Part shown: piece after piece, positions 36,309-50,904 of the stretch | Layout: each line of letters begins with the position of its first letter | Position numbering within the stretch: the first letter of the stretch is position 1 | The notes under the pieces: generated by a model | The model's input: the letters and a program-made list of their open reading frames with translations, nothing else | Told to the model about the DNA's origin: nothing | Database searches by the model: none | Program-made: the position numbers and the translations under genes | Origin: Hemibagrus wyckioides | Taxonomy: Eukaryota; Chordata; Actinopteri; Siluriformes; Bagridae | DNA: 64,000 nucleotides | Direction: 5' to 3' | Assembly: GCF_019097595.1 (NCBI RefSeq) | Contig: NC_080719.1 | Coordinates: 15,459,501 to 15,523,500 of the forward strand

Positions 36309-37289
36309 AATACACTGCTGTGATGGAAATAACCCTCTGCTCAATGTAGCCAAGTGATAACCAAAGAGAGCTTGGTGCGCCACAAAACACGCCACGTTCT
36401 ATATCCTAGCATATAGTCCAAGTGTATTCTGAATGTGAAACAAAAATCAGTGTGCCATAAACCATGAGTAAAAACTATGCCAATACTTACACCTATGCTA
36501 TTCAAAATGTTTTCAAAGCCCTTTCGGATACAAAAGTAATAGTTCCACAATGCAGCACGCATCAAAAGATAGTAGACTGTGTGAAACGCATTCAAGACAC
36601 AGATAGAAAAACAGCATCTACAGGACCTCCCCAGAATCTTATCAAGGCTGAAATCGGCTAAAAAAACAGGTTCCTTCTCTATCTTTCCAATTCACAGGAC
36701 CATCCTGCCAATGAAAAAATCCTGGCAATGACAACTAAGTGCCTGTCTCCTAAAGACTCTCAAACATATTGCTTTTATCCACCAACTCTTTTCAACATCT
36801 CAAAGAATGAAAGTGTAGACCCTTGCTTAGAAAAATAAAGTGACAAAAAGCTTATTCTGTGTGAGCCAGGCCACTGACAACACCAAATGTGTGTCTGCTT
36901 TTCATTTGTGCCCAAAAATGCACCAGTCTAAACTGAGTGCTGCGGCGCAGGGAAATCTTTAGGTTGCTGCTTTGACATATCAAGCTCCTTTCAACCAGGA
37001 TTTTTAAATCCGTGATTTGTGGGAATGTTCAGACGGCAATCATGGACTACTTATGTGTCTATCCAACTTGCTACAATAAATTAGTGGCAATTTACATGAC
37101 TCAGAAAGCTTTGAGAGAATGGAAGCATGCTTGTCTGTCTGGATAACAGCTGCCTTGGCTATTATTGATAAAGCCTGAAACCTAATGTTCTCCACACAGA
37201 CTTTATAGCAATTGCTACAAAACCATGACAAAAAGTCCACTGGGAAACTGCACCAGTAGCGAGAAAGCTCGGTTCAGGAGCAGAACAAA

Positions 37290-37650
37290 ATGAAAACCAC
37301 ATTCATAAACAGTGTCAGGGCAAATTACAAGAACATGAGCGCTGGCTTTTGTCCGGCGGGCCTGGACACCATGTCATCACTTAATTATTTTGCCTGGTCT
37401 CTGCAGCCTCGATGTGCTATATTTCACGCCACCCTCCCTCCCCTGGCTGCTCCAGGCTCTCGGCAAATGAACAATCCTGGCAGAGGATAAATCTAACCTC
37501 CACTGACTGGGAACTGTTAAGACCCCCCAACACTTAATCAAAGTTACCAACCTGCTATCTGTGCACTGTGACCTGCATGTATGGGCTTTGAAGAGGCTGC
37601 ATTTCTGAACTGTTCTGCCAGACCCGATCTGTTAATTTACTCGGCTTGAG
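37290..37650. promoter_or_regulatory. GC-richer stretch in intron 1, possible regulatory element
   Basis: More complex and GC-rich than its surroundings (for example GTCCGGCGGGCCTGG and CCTCCCTCCCCTGGCTGC), with no coding signature on either strand. Complexity alone suggests possible constraint. There is no direct evidence of function. Confidence 0.2.
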
Positions 37651-38161
37651 GATCTGTTCTTGTGTCTAAAATAAAACTGGAACTTATTTCATCAAAATAG
37701 ACCAGTGGTTCTGCCAAGTCAGCATAGCTTCAGGGATTAAGAAAAATAAAGGCGCAGGATCAAGATGGACCCTAGGCAATGGCTACCTAAACCTGAACAA
37801 ACAGGAACATGGTTTTGGCTTGAAGCCCTTTCCATGTCTCATTAAGGAAAGTTCTGCAAGATGGGTGCTCTGTCCCAGTGCTGGGGCCTGTCCTGGAAAA
37901 AGAAGAGAAACAGGTGGGAAAAGACAGAAAATAATGCTTGAGTCGCACCAGGCTGGGCAGGAGAGAAGCAGCGTTCTGCCAACAGCCATCTTATAATAAG
38001 CCTTCCTGCTCTTTGCCTCTCATGAATTGTTTCCTAGTATCATTTGGAGAATATACAAAGCATTATCTTGCCTAGAATACCAAAACCGAGGTATGTCAGA
38101 CTGAAGCAATGTATTATGCAAACTGACATAGATAAAGGAAAAGTAGATGCAATTTGGAAGA

Positions 38162-38162
<1 letters not shown>

Positions 38163-38198
<36 letters not shown>
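38163..38198. repeat. (TG)n microsatellite
   Basis: About sixteen TG units. Confidence 0.9.
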
Positions 38199-39529
38199 CC
38201 TGACCATAGAAAAATATGCAAATGTGCTGAAGTCTCAGACCAGATGTCAGACCAGCCTCTGGCGCTCAGTCCCAGCCCACTGCCTCTGATCCCTTTATGA
38301 AAACACAGCTAGCTCAATTATCCCTCAACCATTATCCACATTGTGAGGTGTGAAGCATATGCTACTTCTACAGATGTCGATCCCTTCAAACCACAAAGAC
38401 ACATGCACAGCACACATAGCCAATCTGTCCCAAAACACTGTCTTGCATTAGAATTAGAAGTGGATATCACGACCCATTGAAAACACAATGGGGTTCCCTT
38501 CTAACGTATTATAAACACACACCCGAACACCAGCAGACTGTCAGAAACGGGTAAGAATGAAGCAACTATGACAAGTTCTGCTTCCGATGAATGACATTAT
38601 AGGATTTTAATGCCTTTCTTTGGTGCAGATAGATCTTCAAACCCATTGCTGGCAAACAGGAAAAAACAAATTAAACATCAGAAAGCAAACATGATGCAAT
38701 TTTAATATCGCAGCATAAGACTTGGTTAATAAGAAATTGATACCTAAAGTGGATTGAACATACTCGCCATACTTGTCATGCCTAAATTTAATTCTGCAGA
38801 CATCACTATATCTGTTAGCAGTTCTACAGTATGATGTGTAGGACTTGAAACATTCAATAAATTGATCAGGCGGACTGATGAAGACATTATGAAGACATAA
38901 TGAAGACAGGAAATTACATTAGAAAAAAAAAGAAATGAAAAAAAAAAAAAACCCCAGAAAATATTAAGCTCGATAAACAAAAAAACAACCAAACAAACAA
39001 ACAGGGAATAAGCAGGAGAGATGATTTCATCTGGGTGGAATGGAAATTTTTTGACTGCATAGTTTCTTTAGCAGATGCATGACAATCTGAGGCATCTGCA
39101 GGAAAGTGAACTGTTTAATGCACGAACTGTATAATGAATGCATACACATGTGTTTATTAAAAAGTCACACTCAAAGAATTTATGGAGTCATGAAATGCTG
39201 CGGATGTTTCTTTTTCTACAGGACACCACCAGTTTAGAGATGGTGAAAAAGAAGAAATGGATGAACTGAATGTAACATAAAACAAGGGTCACATTGTTTC
39301 TTTACCTTACACATATAATGGAAACCTGGTGCCATTTTGATTTGGTGCTTCCGTGTAAAAAATATGCTTTTCGTTTAAATCTAGGTTTTAAGTAAAGCAA
39401 GATTATCGGCATAAGTACATCTTCTCCTTTCAATATAAAACCAACTAATCCTTTCCAAGAAATTTATATTCCTTATTAACAATATTTATTTCTTACCGAC
39501 CATGATTCATGTTTCATCTGACCCAGTGA

Positions 39530-40605
39530 TGGACACTTTGTTCATAATTATTTGGACAGTGACACAGTTTTGCCTCTGTAAATCACTACACTGCATATCA
39601 AATAAAGCAATAGGGATGTGATTGATATGTCGAATTTCAGGTTCTAAACTAAAGTGGACGATGGCAGAATTCTTTCGTTGGTGAAGAAAAAGCCTTTCAT
39701 GATATCGAACCAAGTCAAGAACACACATAAGGCTACAATCGAAAGATGCCTTCATGAATGTAAATCAAGAGGTTTAACACTCAAAAACAGAAAGGTCAGA
39801 TTAGACTTTGCTAGAAAAAAAACATCTAAAAAAGCCTGCCCAGCTCTGGGACAAGATTCTTCGGACAGATGAAACCAGGATTAACTTGTAACAGAATGAT
39901 AGGAAGAGACGTGTATGGAGAAAGAAAGGAAGGGCTCATGATCCAACACATACCACATCATCTGTCAAACATGGTGAAGGCAGTGTTATGGCTGCCAGTG
40001 GAACTGGGTCACTGCTGATAGAAGTAGCAGGGTGAATTCTGAAGTGTATAAAGCTATACTTTCTGCTCAGATTCAGACAAATGTTGCAAAAATTATAGGA
40101 TGGTTCCTCACAATACAGATGGATATTGACCCAAAACATACCATGAAGCCAACCCAAAGTAAAAAAAAGAAAGAAATGTTCTTAAATGGCCATGCCGGTC
40201 ACCTGACCTCAACCCAACTTAGTATGCAGAAGAAAAAGGCCCAAACCCCACAAACAAGCAGCAACTGGAGGCAGCTGATGTAAAGGTCTGACAATGCATC
40301 TCAAGGGAGGACACTCTGCATTTGATGAAGTCCATGGGTTTCAGACTGCAAAGGATTTGCTTCCAAACATTAATAATACTTATTTTTATTTTTATAAATG
40401 TTAGCTTGTTTAATTAATTAGGAAGATTGAGGGTCTGTGAAAAACCAAACATTGTTAATGAAATCTTTTTAAGCTTCTTGCATTAAAGTTGAAAGTCTGC
40501 ACTTCGTCCACATATTGCTTGCTTCATTTCAAAACCATTGTAATATTATATAGAGGCAAAAATATAAAAATTGCAAACCTGTCAAAATATTTATGTACCC
40601 AGCAA
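39530..40605 (+). mobile_element. degraded Tc1-like element
   Basis: Plus-strand frames show, in order, KNRKVRLDFARK, DETRINL, RRVWRKKGRAHDPTHT, SSVKHGEGSVM, and a QMDIDPKHT-like segment. These are the catalytic half of a Tc1 transposase with two of the three DDE positions recognisable. The Glu-bearing NPTE segment ends in a stop (near 40218). Several frameshifts are present. Diverged inverted ends are visible: CATAATTATTTGGACAG near 39543 and its partner near 40565-40600. It lies in the predicted first intron. Confidence 0.8.
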
Positions 40606-42544
40606 TATTTTTTTTAAGCTTCACTAGCAATCAGCCACTGAGACACATACTTCTGGTACAGCTACTGTTACAGCATCGAGGTGTATTGCACTACATTAAA
40701 GCACACTGCAGTTATAATGGGTTCGTTTTGCAAAAGTCAGTACTGAGTATTTGTTTTTCTTCTCGGGTTTGTTAAACCTACTGGTCTGCCTGGGAACCAT
40801 GAATAAAAAAAACTGCACTACATCTGCTAGTCCTTGGTGCCTAAGCTACTGATTTATCCACCCATGTGGCCACAAAGAAAGTGTACAATTCATCATACTC
40901 AACTTTTAAATACAGTGCCTGGTGTAACTCAGTGCCTAAATGAAGGTTGACACTTTAAATCTGCCAGAGAGCCACGGATGCTGTCTTAAATCATGCCAGC
41001 TCTACGCTATGCTCTATGATTGTATGCTGACACTCTTTCAATCTTTAAAATAAATATATCTTTATATGTATCTAGAAATCGGGTATAATTATGAAAGCCT
41101 ATGGATTGCTCATTCTCTGCAAAAACGACTGCAATTTAATCAAGAATGCTTTTCAGTCAACACCTCCATTAATGTAGAATTTTCTGTTATGTCTCAGCAT
41201 GAAGAATCCATTTCTTCTTCTTTCCTACTTCACCAACTGCACGGTTGAAACCAACAAAAGTGCTTGGGTAATTGGATTTAAACTCATAGTTCAAAATGTC
41301 AGCACCAGATAATTATAAATGGGAAAACCCCTGATGCAATATCCCATTCATTAATCATCCTACCCTGGACCAACTCTCAGGTCCAAGGGGACAGATTGGA
41401 CATCTTAAAATAGAGGGTAACAACAAAATAGGAGCCGAAGTAGTATAAATAAAAAAGGAAACCTATTAGAGATAATGGCCATTTAACTTTCTGCATCCTA
41501 GGAAACCTTGCTGTGCAATTCATCTAACTTTAAAAATAATTTATATTATAAATGATATTTTTATAGTAGTTTTATACAGTAATAATTCAATTTAAAGGAC
41601 TAAACATTTACAACACTAAAGACGATCTCTAATAGAATGTGATATGACTAAAATGCTCTGTTGTACATATTGACCCTATGACTTAAATGTATTTGTGTGG
41701 GATGGTTTGTCTTCTCCATTATCAATCAATATTTTGTTCTCTCCTTTACCCCTATTATTCAATGATATAAATTATAAGATGTCTCCGCAGTAAATCTAAA
41801 CTGGACATTACTTCACTAATATAGAATGGATTAGTATCCATAAAAAACTAAGATCAACTATAAAGGTGAAAGGAATCTCAAATCTGATTAATTGTAAGAA
41901 CGTAAAACTGGAGGAAGTGAAAAGTAGAGGGCAATAAAGTAGCGCTATAGTTTAGCACCAGCGTTTCTGAAGGTATAAAAAAAGAAATATTAAGAAAACT
42001 GAAAAAAGGAACAATTTTATGAGGCAGTTTTCATATATTCAGTGAATCCTCAAATTCATAAAATATATTGCCTGCAGACATAAATCAAGCACTAGGCTGC
42101 TTTAAAATGTGGTAAATGCACAGCAAGAGCCCACATTTACTGGGTCTTCAGTCTTGAAAATATTAAGTGCTATAATTGGACCACTCTCATAAGGGCATTT
42201 CAAGTACCGGTATTAGTGCCACAGTGACTCATAATCTGCCATCATATAACATCCCTTAATTTTAACATTTAGCATACGCAGAGCAAGGGGAAAACCAGAC
42301 ATCTCTGGTTACTGACGTTCAGTAGATAAGTGAGCAAGCTACGGTTGAAGTCAAAGTGATTTGTTTAAATGTTTATAAATCCCAAAGTTATAATTCTGAG
42401 GATTATAAATGTATTATTCATCAGATTGTAACTATTCTTAATTAAGACTTTCAAAAAACTCTTGATTCATCACACATCAACACATATCAGTAGTCAAATA
42501 AATCAATAAATAAATCAATAAATGATTCTATTAAGCCTCAGGCT

Positions 42545-42692
42545 CAGGCTTGCTCACTAGGGATGATTCTGTCTAACATCTAAGACTTTTTGCACTATTG
42601 CACTACTATATTTTATAACGCTGCTTTGAGACAATGTTCATTGTTAAAAAGCGCTATATGAATAAAATTGAATTGAATTGAATTGAATTCTT
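42545..42692 (+). repeat. fish interspersed repeat tail with (GAATT)n end
   Basis: GCTGCTTTGAGACAATGTTC, then AAAAAGCGCTATATGAATAA and four GAATT units. This 3' tail with a short terminal repeat recurs in fish genomes and suggests retroposition. The family name is uncertain. Confidence 0.55.
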
Positions 42693-43005
42693 TTTCTTTT
42701 TAAATGTTTTACAGGATGTTTGAAAGGTATAAAGCTTCTATGTTATGGAGGGAATGTCTACTGGTGTTGGTTGAAATGGAGGCTCATTCTTTTTAACTTT
42801 GACCCTGAAAGCACCGCAATCTGTTTAGTGGTTTCAAAAAAGCAGGTCTGTAAAATAACTAGCACCAAACATGACATGCAAGGAGAAAGGTTTGTTATAT
42901 TATTAAAAACTTTTATTTTATTCTGCTATTTACATATTTCATAGACTCCATACCTATAATCAATCTGTAACATCAAAATGAATAAGGTCATTTTTTGTTC
43001 AAAGA

Positions 43006-43190
43006 CATTTACATTTATGGTATTTGGTACACACTGATCCAGTAAACTGACATTTTACATTTATCTCATTTATAGAATAGAGCAATTGAGGGTTAAGGGT
43101 CAAGCTCAAAGTGCCCAGCACTGGCAGGACTGAGATTTAATCTCATGACCTTATTAGTGAAGTAGTGGTCATAGTAGTAAAGAGTCAAAC
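43006..43190 (+). repeat. fish SINE-like repeat
   Basis: ACATTTATGGTATTTGG, then TTATCTCATTTATAGAATAG, GCAATTGAGGGTTAAGGG and CCCAGCACTGGCAG. The order matches a common fish dispersed repeat. Diverged. Confidence 0.6.
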
Positions 43191-44849
43191 CATTTTTATT
43201 GCTTAGGAACTATAACATTAGGAAAAGATCTACAACTATGTCAACTACGTTGGGGCTAATAAATTAAGGAACAGGAATAGATTTGTCCCTGTATTCTGAG
43301 AATGACTCAGCAACAGTCTCAGGATTGCAAATTCAGAAGAATTTACGTGACGGTTGTTAAAATAACATAATAATTAAGGTTTAGTGGAGAAGGGGGGTTA
43401 AGTCTCAAAGCATCTGCTATACTTTCGTTCATATAAAATTCAGCAAAACCACTCTGGCTCTAGAATTCTGTATGGCGTAGGGCTGATAAAGTACTATTGT
43501 GAACAAATACAGAATCCTCTGGTTAAGAGACGCCAAGCTCTATTAGAGTGGCCAACACTTTCAAGCCTAACATTAACAGGAAACTGAAGAAGCTGTGTAT
43601 CTCAAAATGGCAGACAGGCAGTATGTATTCAGTGGAGCAGCGTTATTAATGACTAACAGGCCCAGCAATTCCACTCATATTGTTGCTGCTGCTTGGTCCC
43701 ACAACATGTGGGCTTAGTGATAATAAGATTTAAAACAATTGTAAATTTTATTCATCTCCCTTAGCCATTCCAATATGAAGTACTAAGAAACTCAAACAGT
43801 GAACCAAAAATAATTTTTGTACAAATAATGTACAGTGTCTTCTGTAAGTATTTACCATCCTTGAACGTTTTAAGATTTTATAGTGTTTTTTTTACCTGAG
43901 ATTGAAATGGCTGTAGCTGGGATTTGCACAATGAAGTGTCAATAGCTCTTAATATAAATACACCTGTTCATATATTTATATTGAGAATGACTAATGCTCT
44001 GTAGCTCTTTAATGCTTTTGCAACTTCTCTTGTTTTCTTACTTTTTTTTTAAATTTCTAGCTCTGAGAAGCATGTCTGAGAAGTGTGGCTACTTGATGAA
44101 TAAACTTTGCAAACTTTGCCTTCGACTGCCAGCTACTGTGTTCACCCCTGCATCTGGACTTCCCCAGAGAGAGCAAGAGAGTGAGAGAGACAGAGGGATG
44201 CTTTTAGCATAAAGGGAGCAGCAGATATTTCCCTAGCAGAAAGGAAGATAAAGGTCAAATGATATCTATCAGAGGTGTTCTAAACACTCACTATCACACA
44301 GTCCTAATCCTCTGGATCGTCTTCATTTGTCATAACCTCGCATTCAAAGATAACAAAGAGTCACTTGTATTCACTTAGTAAAGGATACACACTTCAGTTT
44401 CGCAGCACTTTGATAGTATCTTTTTTTAAAGAGAAGATTATATGCCTCAGGTTTGAAGACCGAAAGACAAAAGATGTGTCTATAAACTGCCAAAAATGAA
44501 CCGCACTATTTTGCTGGAAAAATGCCTATACTACACCGATTGGGTACAACGCATCTATCCGGCAGCTCAAGCTGATCAGCACAAGAATGTTCATCATCTT
44601 TCACACGAAAATTCCCACTTCCACCTTGAGTTCCACAAACATCTCATCTGAGGTTAAGGAGCATAGTTTTGCTCCAATTCAGTGGCAACCTGAAAGCAAT
44701 CCAACACTAACAGGTGTGATAAATGCCATCCTGTCAGAGACACCAACTGTTACAGACCCTTATGGGAGCATCTCAAATTTCTACTGACACCTCAGAATTT
44801 GGCCAATTAATTCATGTTAATGTTCTTTCCACAATTCTCCTGACTGCCC

Positions 44850-44892
44850 AGAGCGAGAGAGAGAAAGAGAAAGAGAAAGAGAAAGAGAAAGT
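44850..44892. repeat. (GAAAGA)n purine-rich repeat
   Basis: About six GAGAAA/GAAAGA hexamer units in tandem. Confidence 0.8.
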
Positions 44893-47800
44893 GAGAAATC
44901 CTGCTACAGGTTACTGTAGCTACATAGACTATAGACAATTTTTAACAAGCTCATAATCCATCCTCACTTTGTGTCACAGTTCAGTTCATAAGCATGGACA
45001 CACTCCATAATGAGCATGGACTAGGATGTTGACTGAAAACGTTCATCCATTAAGTCATAGTGCACAGCAAGTAGTGGAGTACAGACTTCAACTACCCAGT
45101 GCTTTATAAGCTCATAACTGGGCTGTTATTTATTTATCAGACGAGCTGCCGGACTCAGATATACAGTGCATAATTAAAGAAGGGAGAACCTCTCCTCCCA
45201 ACATGGTGACACATAATCCTGGTTAGAGCAGTGAAGATACCACTACTTCCTGCAGCCTAATTAAACACAGAGAGCTGACAATATTAACAATGAGGAAGCT
45301 CAGATGAGGTATGTGAAGGGAAGAGAAAGGCATGGACAGGTGAGGACACAGCTATACAGTGTAGGCAGAACCAAATCCACTGAAGTACACCATCCTGACC
45401 TTGTATGTATATCAATAACGACACAAAAACGAGTGCAACACAGCCAAGAACAAACATTCCTGCTCATAACAAAGCTCTGCCATGACCTTTTCATATCCGA
45501 ATGCTGGTTATCAAACATACTTTATCCACCAATTCAAAGTGTGAAGGCTGCTAGATTTTGCCATGAAATCAGGCTAAAACTCAACAGATTTAAGCACACG
45601 TGGTTGAAGAAATGTTAAAAATATTAGTTCTTTTTTGTGTTGTTTGCACCTTGATGTTCTGACAAGTGGCCCCATAGCAGCATTACTAATTAAAACAGAA
45701 TTCATAATATTAATGGTACTTCAAAACCACCATGATTGTGAGCATCTAATATGCAAAAAATGACTCTACTTTGATTTCAAGGATCCACTGGCGAGAAGAG
45801 TGGCCTGAGGTTCTGATTATGAATGCCAGTGCAATCAAGCAGAATGATTGCATTTCAGATAATAAACACAACATTAAGTGCTGTTTGACCCTCTTGTCTA
45901 CACTAAAATAACAAGAGAGAAGGGAAAGGCCAAATCTTTTTTGCTTTGCCATGTTACAAAAGTAATAAGATCTCTGAACAGAAGAATAATCCTTTAAATG
46001 AATTATGAACACGCCAGGAGCACAGGCCTTTTTAAATGTCTCTGCCACAGACATGACCACAAAGAAGCTTTAAATACAACACATGCTATACAGCCAGATT
46101 CACCTCAACGTACACATCAATTAAATGTAAAAAAAAAAAAAATCAACAGAGCGCATTTACAAAGGCTTTCATTTAAAGTGTTGGCCGCTGCAACAAAAGG
46201 CCATGCTTACTCAACATCCTGTGGATTCTATAATGCTTTAAATGTCACAAGTCACAAAAAGGGGGGCAATGACCCCTGCAAACAGGTGTCATGTACCAGT
46301 TCTGCAACACACTTTAGAATAAAGATGTTTCGCTGTGTCTTGACTGCAGACAAGGTTGAGACAGAGAAATAGATCCGAGAGCATTCAAGATCTGATCACT
46401 CTTTTTCCACTCCCAACACCACAGAGCAAGCCTGAGATGTGATTACAGCACAACGTGATGTCTGTGTTCTACAACTGAACACTAAAAGCAGCTACGAGAA
46501 CATGTATGTGTACAAAATAATTTGTAAAACAAATATCATTTTGAAAAAAATTCCCCCCCCAAACCTATTTTAGAGTTGTTTTACTGGTGATTCAGAATAT
46601 TATAACTGCAAACTGCTCATAGTGCTGTTTTTCATGCTCTTATGTCAGTGGTGTTTCTCCTGTTGAAAAGCATGATATCAAATTAATGCTATACATTTGC
46701 TGAATAACTCACTTATTTGGCAGGTGTCGTCTAGCTCTTGGTGGCTCAAATCGTCTTTAATCTGGTGTAAACTATCACTCACAGCTTAGAATTTGCATAA
46801 CTATTTAAATAATAATTTGGCAGCTGCAGTAATCAGATAAAGCTCATGTTATTAATGTGCATATAAATGCACTCATTGGCTCTGACACAGAGCAGAGCAC
46901 TGGTATTTGCAAAAGTTGCACAGAGAAGAGCTGTAGGGGGATTTTTTGTTTTACACTTATTTGTTGTTGCACTGTTTTGTTTCCTTATTCCCATTTGTTT
47001 ATAGTTATTTGACCAGTAAAGGTTATAGGACAGTGTAAAAGGTTTTTAATCTGCTTCTGATGCAATGTTAAAGCTGTGATTAATGCCATGGGTGTTAACA
47101 TCATCTCCCTCTCTCATTCTGATTCATGACACCACAGTTAGCGGTTAGCTAAGAATGACACGCAACAGTGGAAGAAAAAAAAAAAATCCACTTGAAGTGT
47201 CGCACTGCAGCAGGATTTAGCTGTAACCTGACTAAAAACCAGCCCTGGTGGGCTTCTCATTATTTTAATCAGTGGAGGTGGATGCCCAAGTACACTTGAG
47301 TAATGCACATCCAGCTGCATAAACGGAAGGTAAAATATAATGAGTTTGAATATTGTTTGATACCAGGGAATAGTAGTAGGGTGTGAAAAACAATCCTTTT
47401 GAAGGATCACGGACTTCAATGTGTTATACTAAAATATCTACACATTCAAGTGTTTGGCTGAAGGCCAACAACTCCCACATAACCAACAACACAAATACAT
47501 TTCAGCCGCTGTTGCTTGTTCTGAGTCCCTAATTACCACTCATCAAAACTTCATTTCTCTGTGGAAATATTTTGCTGTCTTTCGAACTTGGTTTCTCAAC
47601 ATTCTATATTTATTGCACAAGATGACAGTTAATTGCAGAGGGGAACTGGTTACAGCCCCACCTGTTAAGTCTTAATGCGGAAAACAAAATGGAAAGGCAA
47701 TTTCAAACCGCAGAGGAAAATTTGCCCACAGACGTCCTTTGTCAAGCTGCTCAATGCTAATTGTTAAACAGACTGCTGTCAAAGATGTGCTGGGAATGCA

Positions 47801-49084
47801 TCACTTACACATTCAGATGTTTTCACAAATATCACTCGCATCTCAAGTGTGTTTTCTATGTATATTATTATTATTTATACATACAGTACATATAGGTGCT
47901 TCCATTGCCTCAAGATAAATGTAACCTTTGCAAACTAAGAGTGTCCTTCTCTCCCTATATTTTTAGCAACAAACACTTTACAAGCATGATGACTTGTTGA
48001 TATCTCTCTCCTGAAGCTGGGGTTTTTAGCTTTTGCAAATGTCTTCACCAGGGTAGAGCCCTGGTATGACTTCTTTCTGGAGTGAATATGTAACCTCAGC
48101 TGACTACTTTGTAGTTTGAATTGATAATAAACTGTTCCTCCATGTCAAATCTTCAAGAAATTTGTAACACTTGTTTTCCGCACTCGTTTTCTATTGGCCT
48201 ACGCTTTGAGACTCTTCAAAGAGCGGGTTAAAGTTCATCAAGATGAATTTGTGTGAAGTGAAATCGAAGTAGGTGGATGCAAAATTAACCACTAGCAGAA
48301 GAGAATCCTTTTTTTTTTTTGCGTACTGTGTCCACAGCATTCATGTGACCAAGCAAGATTTTATTTCATATACACAGTGACCTTGTGTCTGCTTGTTTAT
48401 ACATCAATGACAACAAAGCATCCACAGCATGTACTGTAGAAAGGCCAATTTTCTCCTCAAATAACTCTATCAAGAAAGCTATAGAAAACGTACAACCATT
48501 CTAAGACCATTTCATTTTTTTTCATCACTGCTGGACACCAATTCAGAAAAATGACACTAATTTTTACAAAAGAGGACAATAACTCATTTCTCTTTGTACA
48601 ACCATTTTAGTGTGGCAATAAAAATTTCATTACCGGTTATACAGAAACAGAGAATAAAGTCTTCTGCAAGGACATCTGACCTGTGACAAACTGGGGTGAA
48701 TTGAGAGACTCAAAAATGCAATCAATAGAGTGTGTTTTGGCTCAGAACAGATGTCTGGTGTGTGTGGTGCCTGTGCTGATTCGGGGAAAACTGCAGTGAT
48801 CCAGTGCAGCACAAAAGGTAGAGAGGTGTGTATATAAGCTCCTCACCTGTATCCTCTCATTCTGCTACCCTTAGAACAGCTCAGATGCACCTCATAATAG
48901 GACCACCTGTTGTGAAGTGAGGTACATTTTGTACAGAGCCTGCAAGGCTGCAGATCCATCTGATTTAGTACCAGAGCATCACAGCCAAAATCAGCAACCT
49001 TGGTTACAAGCTGGTGTGCTAGGGTGTGTTTGAAACATTTTGTTTTCCACAAACATGCTTTCACCTACAGAGTCTGCTTTATTC

Positions 49085-49395
49085 TTTCCAGGGTCACAGT
49101 GAATCTAGAGTCTATCCTGGGAACAGGCATATACCCAGTGTTCCCACTGGGAGTTACACCCATAATGGGGTACTACAGTATGCACACACACCCATTCACA
49201 TGTATTCACACCTAAGGGCAATTCAGTGTAGCTTAACCAAATATTTTTGGGTGGTGAGAGGAAACAATAAAATCAGGAGAAAACCCACACTAACATGTTT
49301 GAAGAAATCCACAACCACTTTGAGTAGCTCAAGTCCAGGATTAAATCATGGACCCTGGTTTTTCCCCAGGTAGCAACATGTTTCACAGTGCTGCC
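49085..49395 (-). repeat. HE1-like SINE or LINE-tail fragment, reverse orientation
   Basis: CCAGGGTCACAGTGAATCTA, ATTCACACCTAAGGGCAATT, GAGGAAACAATAAAATCAGG, GAAAACCCACACTAACATG and GGATTAAATCATGGACCCTG follow in the order of a common fish repeat read in reverse. Degraded but unmistakable in order. Confidence 0.65.
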
Positions 49396-50871
49396 CAAAC
49401 CCAAATCATGGTACAATAAAACATCCTAGACATAATTGTTGGTTTTAATGACAATTATTCTTTGGCTTGATCAAATTAGGATGACAGAGACCCTTAATAA
49501 TTTCTCTCACCATGTAAATCCAAATGATCTGCTGAGAGAAACCAATATCTCATAATGCAATATTACATTTGCAAAGACCATGAAGGGAAACTGAAATACA
49601 CCCCTGTGAAAAATAGAAGGATTTGTAGAAATGAATTACGCTATGTTACCTTCAGTACCCTTATAAGCCTTAGTGATTCTTTCTCTGACTTTTTCTCTGT
49701 CTCCCAGGATATGGGTGATAGTTATAAGATTAGTGGAGGTTTCTTTTAATATCCATCACGTAGAACAGAGGATTAATGAGGAAACTCTTAGGAGGATTTG
49801 GCTGGATGGAGAGGTGTGGGAAAACGTGGGAAGTAATTTGCCGCCTGTGTGATTCAGTTTCTGACCCTCCTTTTGAATCAGCCTACAGCAAGCGCACCTT
49901 TTAATGGTACAGTAACATTTATCTAGTAAATACTTCTGCCTCACCTCACACGGAGGAGAGGATAATCACAGACAACATGAAGCTTATTCAACTCAATACT
50001 ATAATCAATAAATTAAACCAAAACAAGTCATATACAAGTCATGTTGAACCTTACAAGCTGAGAAATGGCATTTCTGAAACAGATGTAACTAATTTATTGC
50101 AGATGTTAGCAAACAGACTAGAAAAATATTGAGTGCGAGGGAACTGTCCAGTGCTGAATCTTAAAGAACCCATTAATAATCCCTTATTTAAAGGGACTAC
50201 TAATGGGTCTGTGGAATATTTTATAAGCTTTTACAGTGTTTCTCAAGCTGTAATAATTATACAATTTCAAAAAATACCTAAGTAACAAGATCTGGATGGC
50301 TTCTTTGTTTCAGCCGTCAACTTTTCAGCATGGAGATTACCTCCACCCCAGCCCAATCAGAGAGATCTGCTCAGCTGTAACACTTTTCTCTAAAGGACAA
50401 CTTCTGAGGCATGCATTGTTTTAACAAAGAGTGTGAGTTCAGTTTGGGGGCAGTGGGAAACTTGTCTTGATTTGTTTTTGTTTTTTTTTTGCATTTACAG
50501 GTTTCCTTCTATAAAACTAGGAAGACCTCAAAATATATTTAAAACTATTTGTTACCATAGAAATCATTTCACAAAACTACAGACCTTTTTTTAATAATGT
50601 AACATTACAAATACTGCAATATAAGCAATTCTTTAATGCTTTTGAAGAGAAGGAAACCCTTTCTTGAATAATGAAGCCAATCTCATGTCTGATCAATATT
50701 CATGATGGACAGCCACACACAAACCCTGACTGATTTGTGCATAGTCCAAGAGGGCAGACTAAAGGTGCACCCTTTCAGGGTCATAAGGCTAAACAAACAT
50801 TGAAAAAAATACAGAATCCAATAGAGGTCATGTATGTCTATAGCACAACACTTTTGGAAAAATCCGAGTTT

Positions 50872-50874
<3 letters not shown>

Positions 50875-50899
<25 letters not shown>
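50875..50899. repeat. (CA)n microsatellite
   Basis: About twelve CA units. Confidence 0.9.

Positions 50900-50904
<5 letters not shown>

Noticed and set aside
43845..44160. Possible Tc1-type MITE starting TACAGTG near 43848.
   Set aside because: The left segment resembles such elements, but I could not find a matching right end.
45998..46372. 124-codon plus-strand frame.
   Set aside because: No recognised domain, crosses a poly-A tract and has low-complexity Lys/His/Thr composition. Probably chance.
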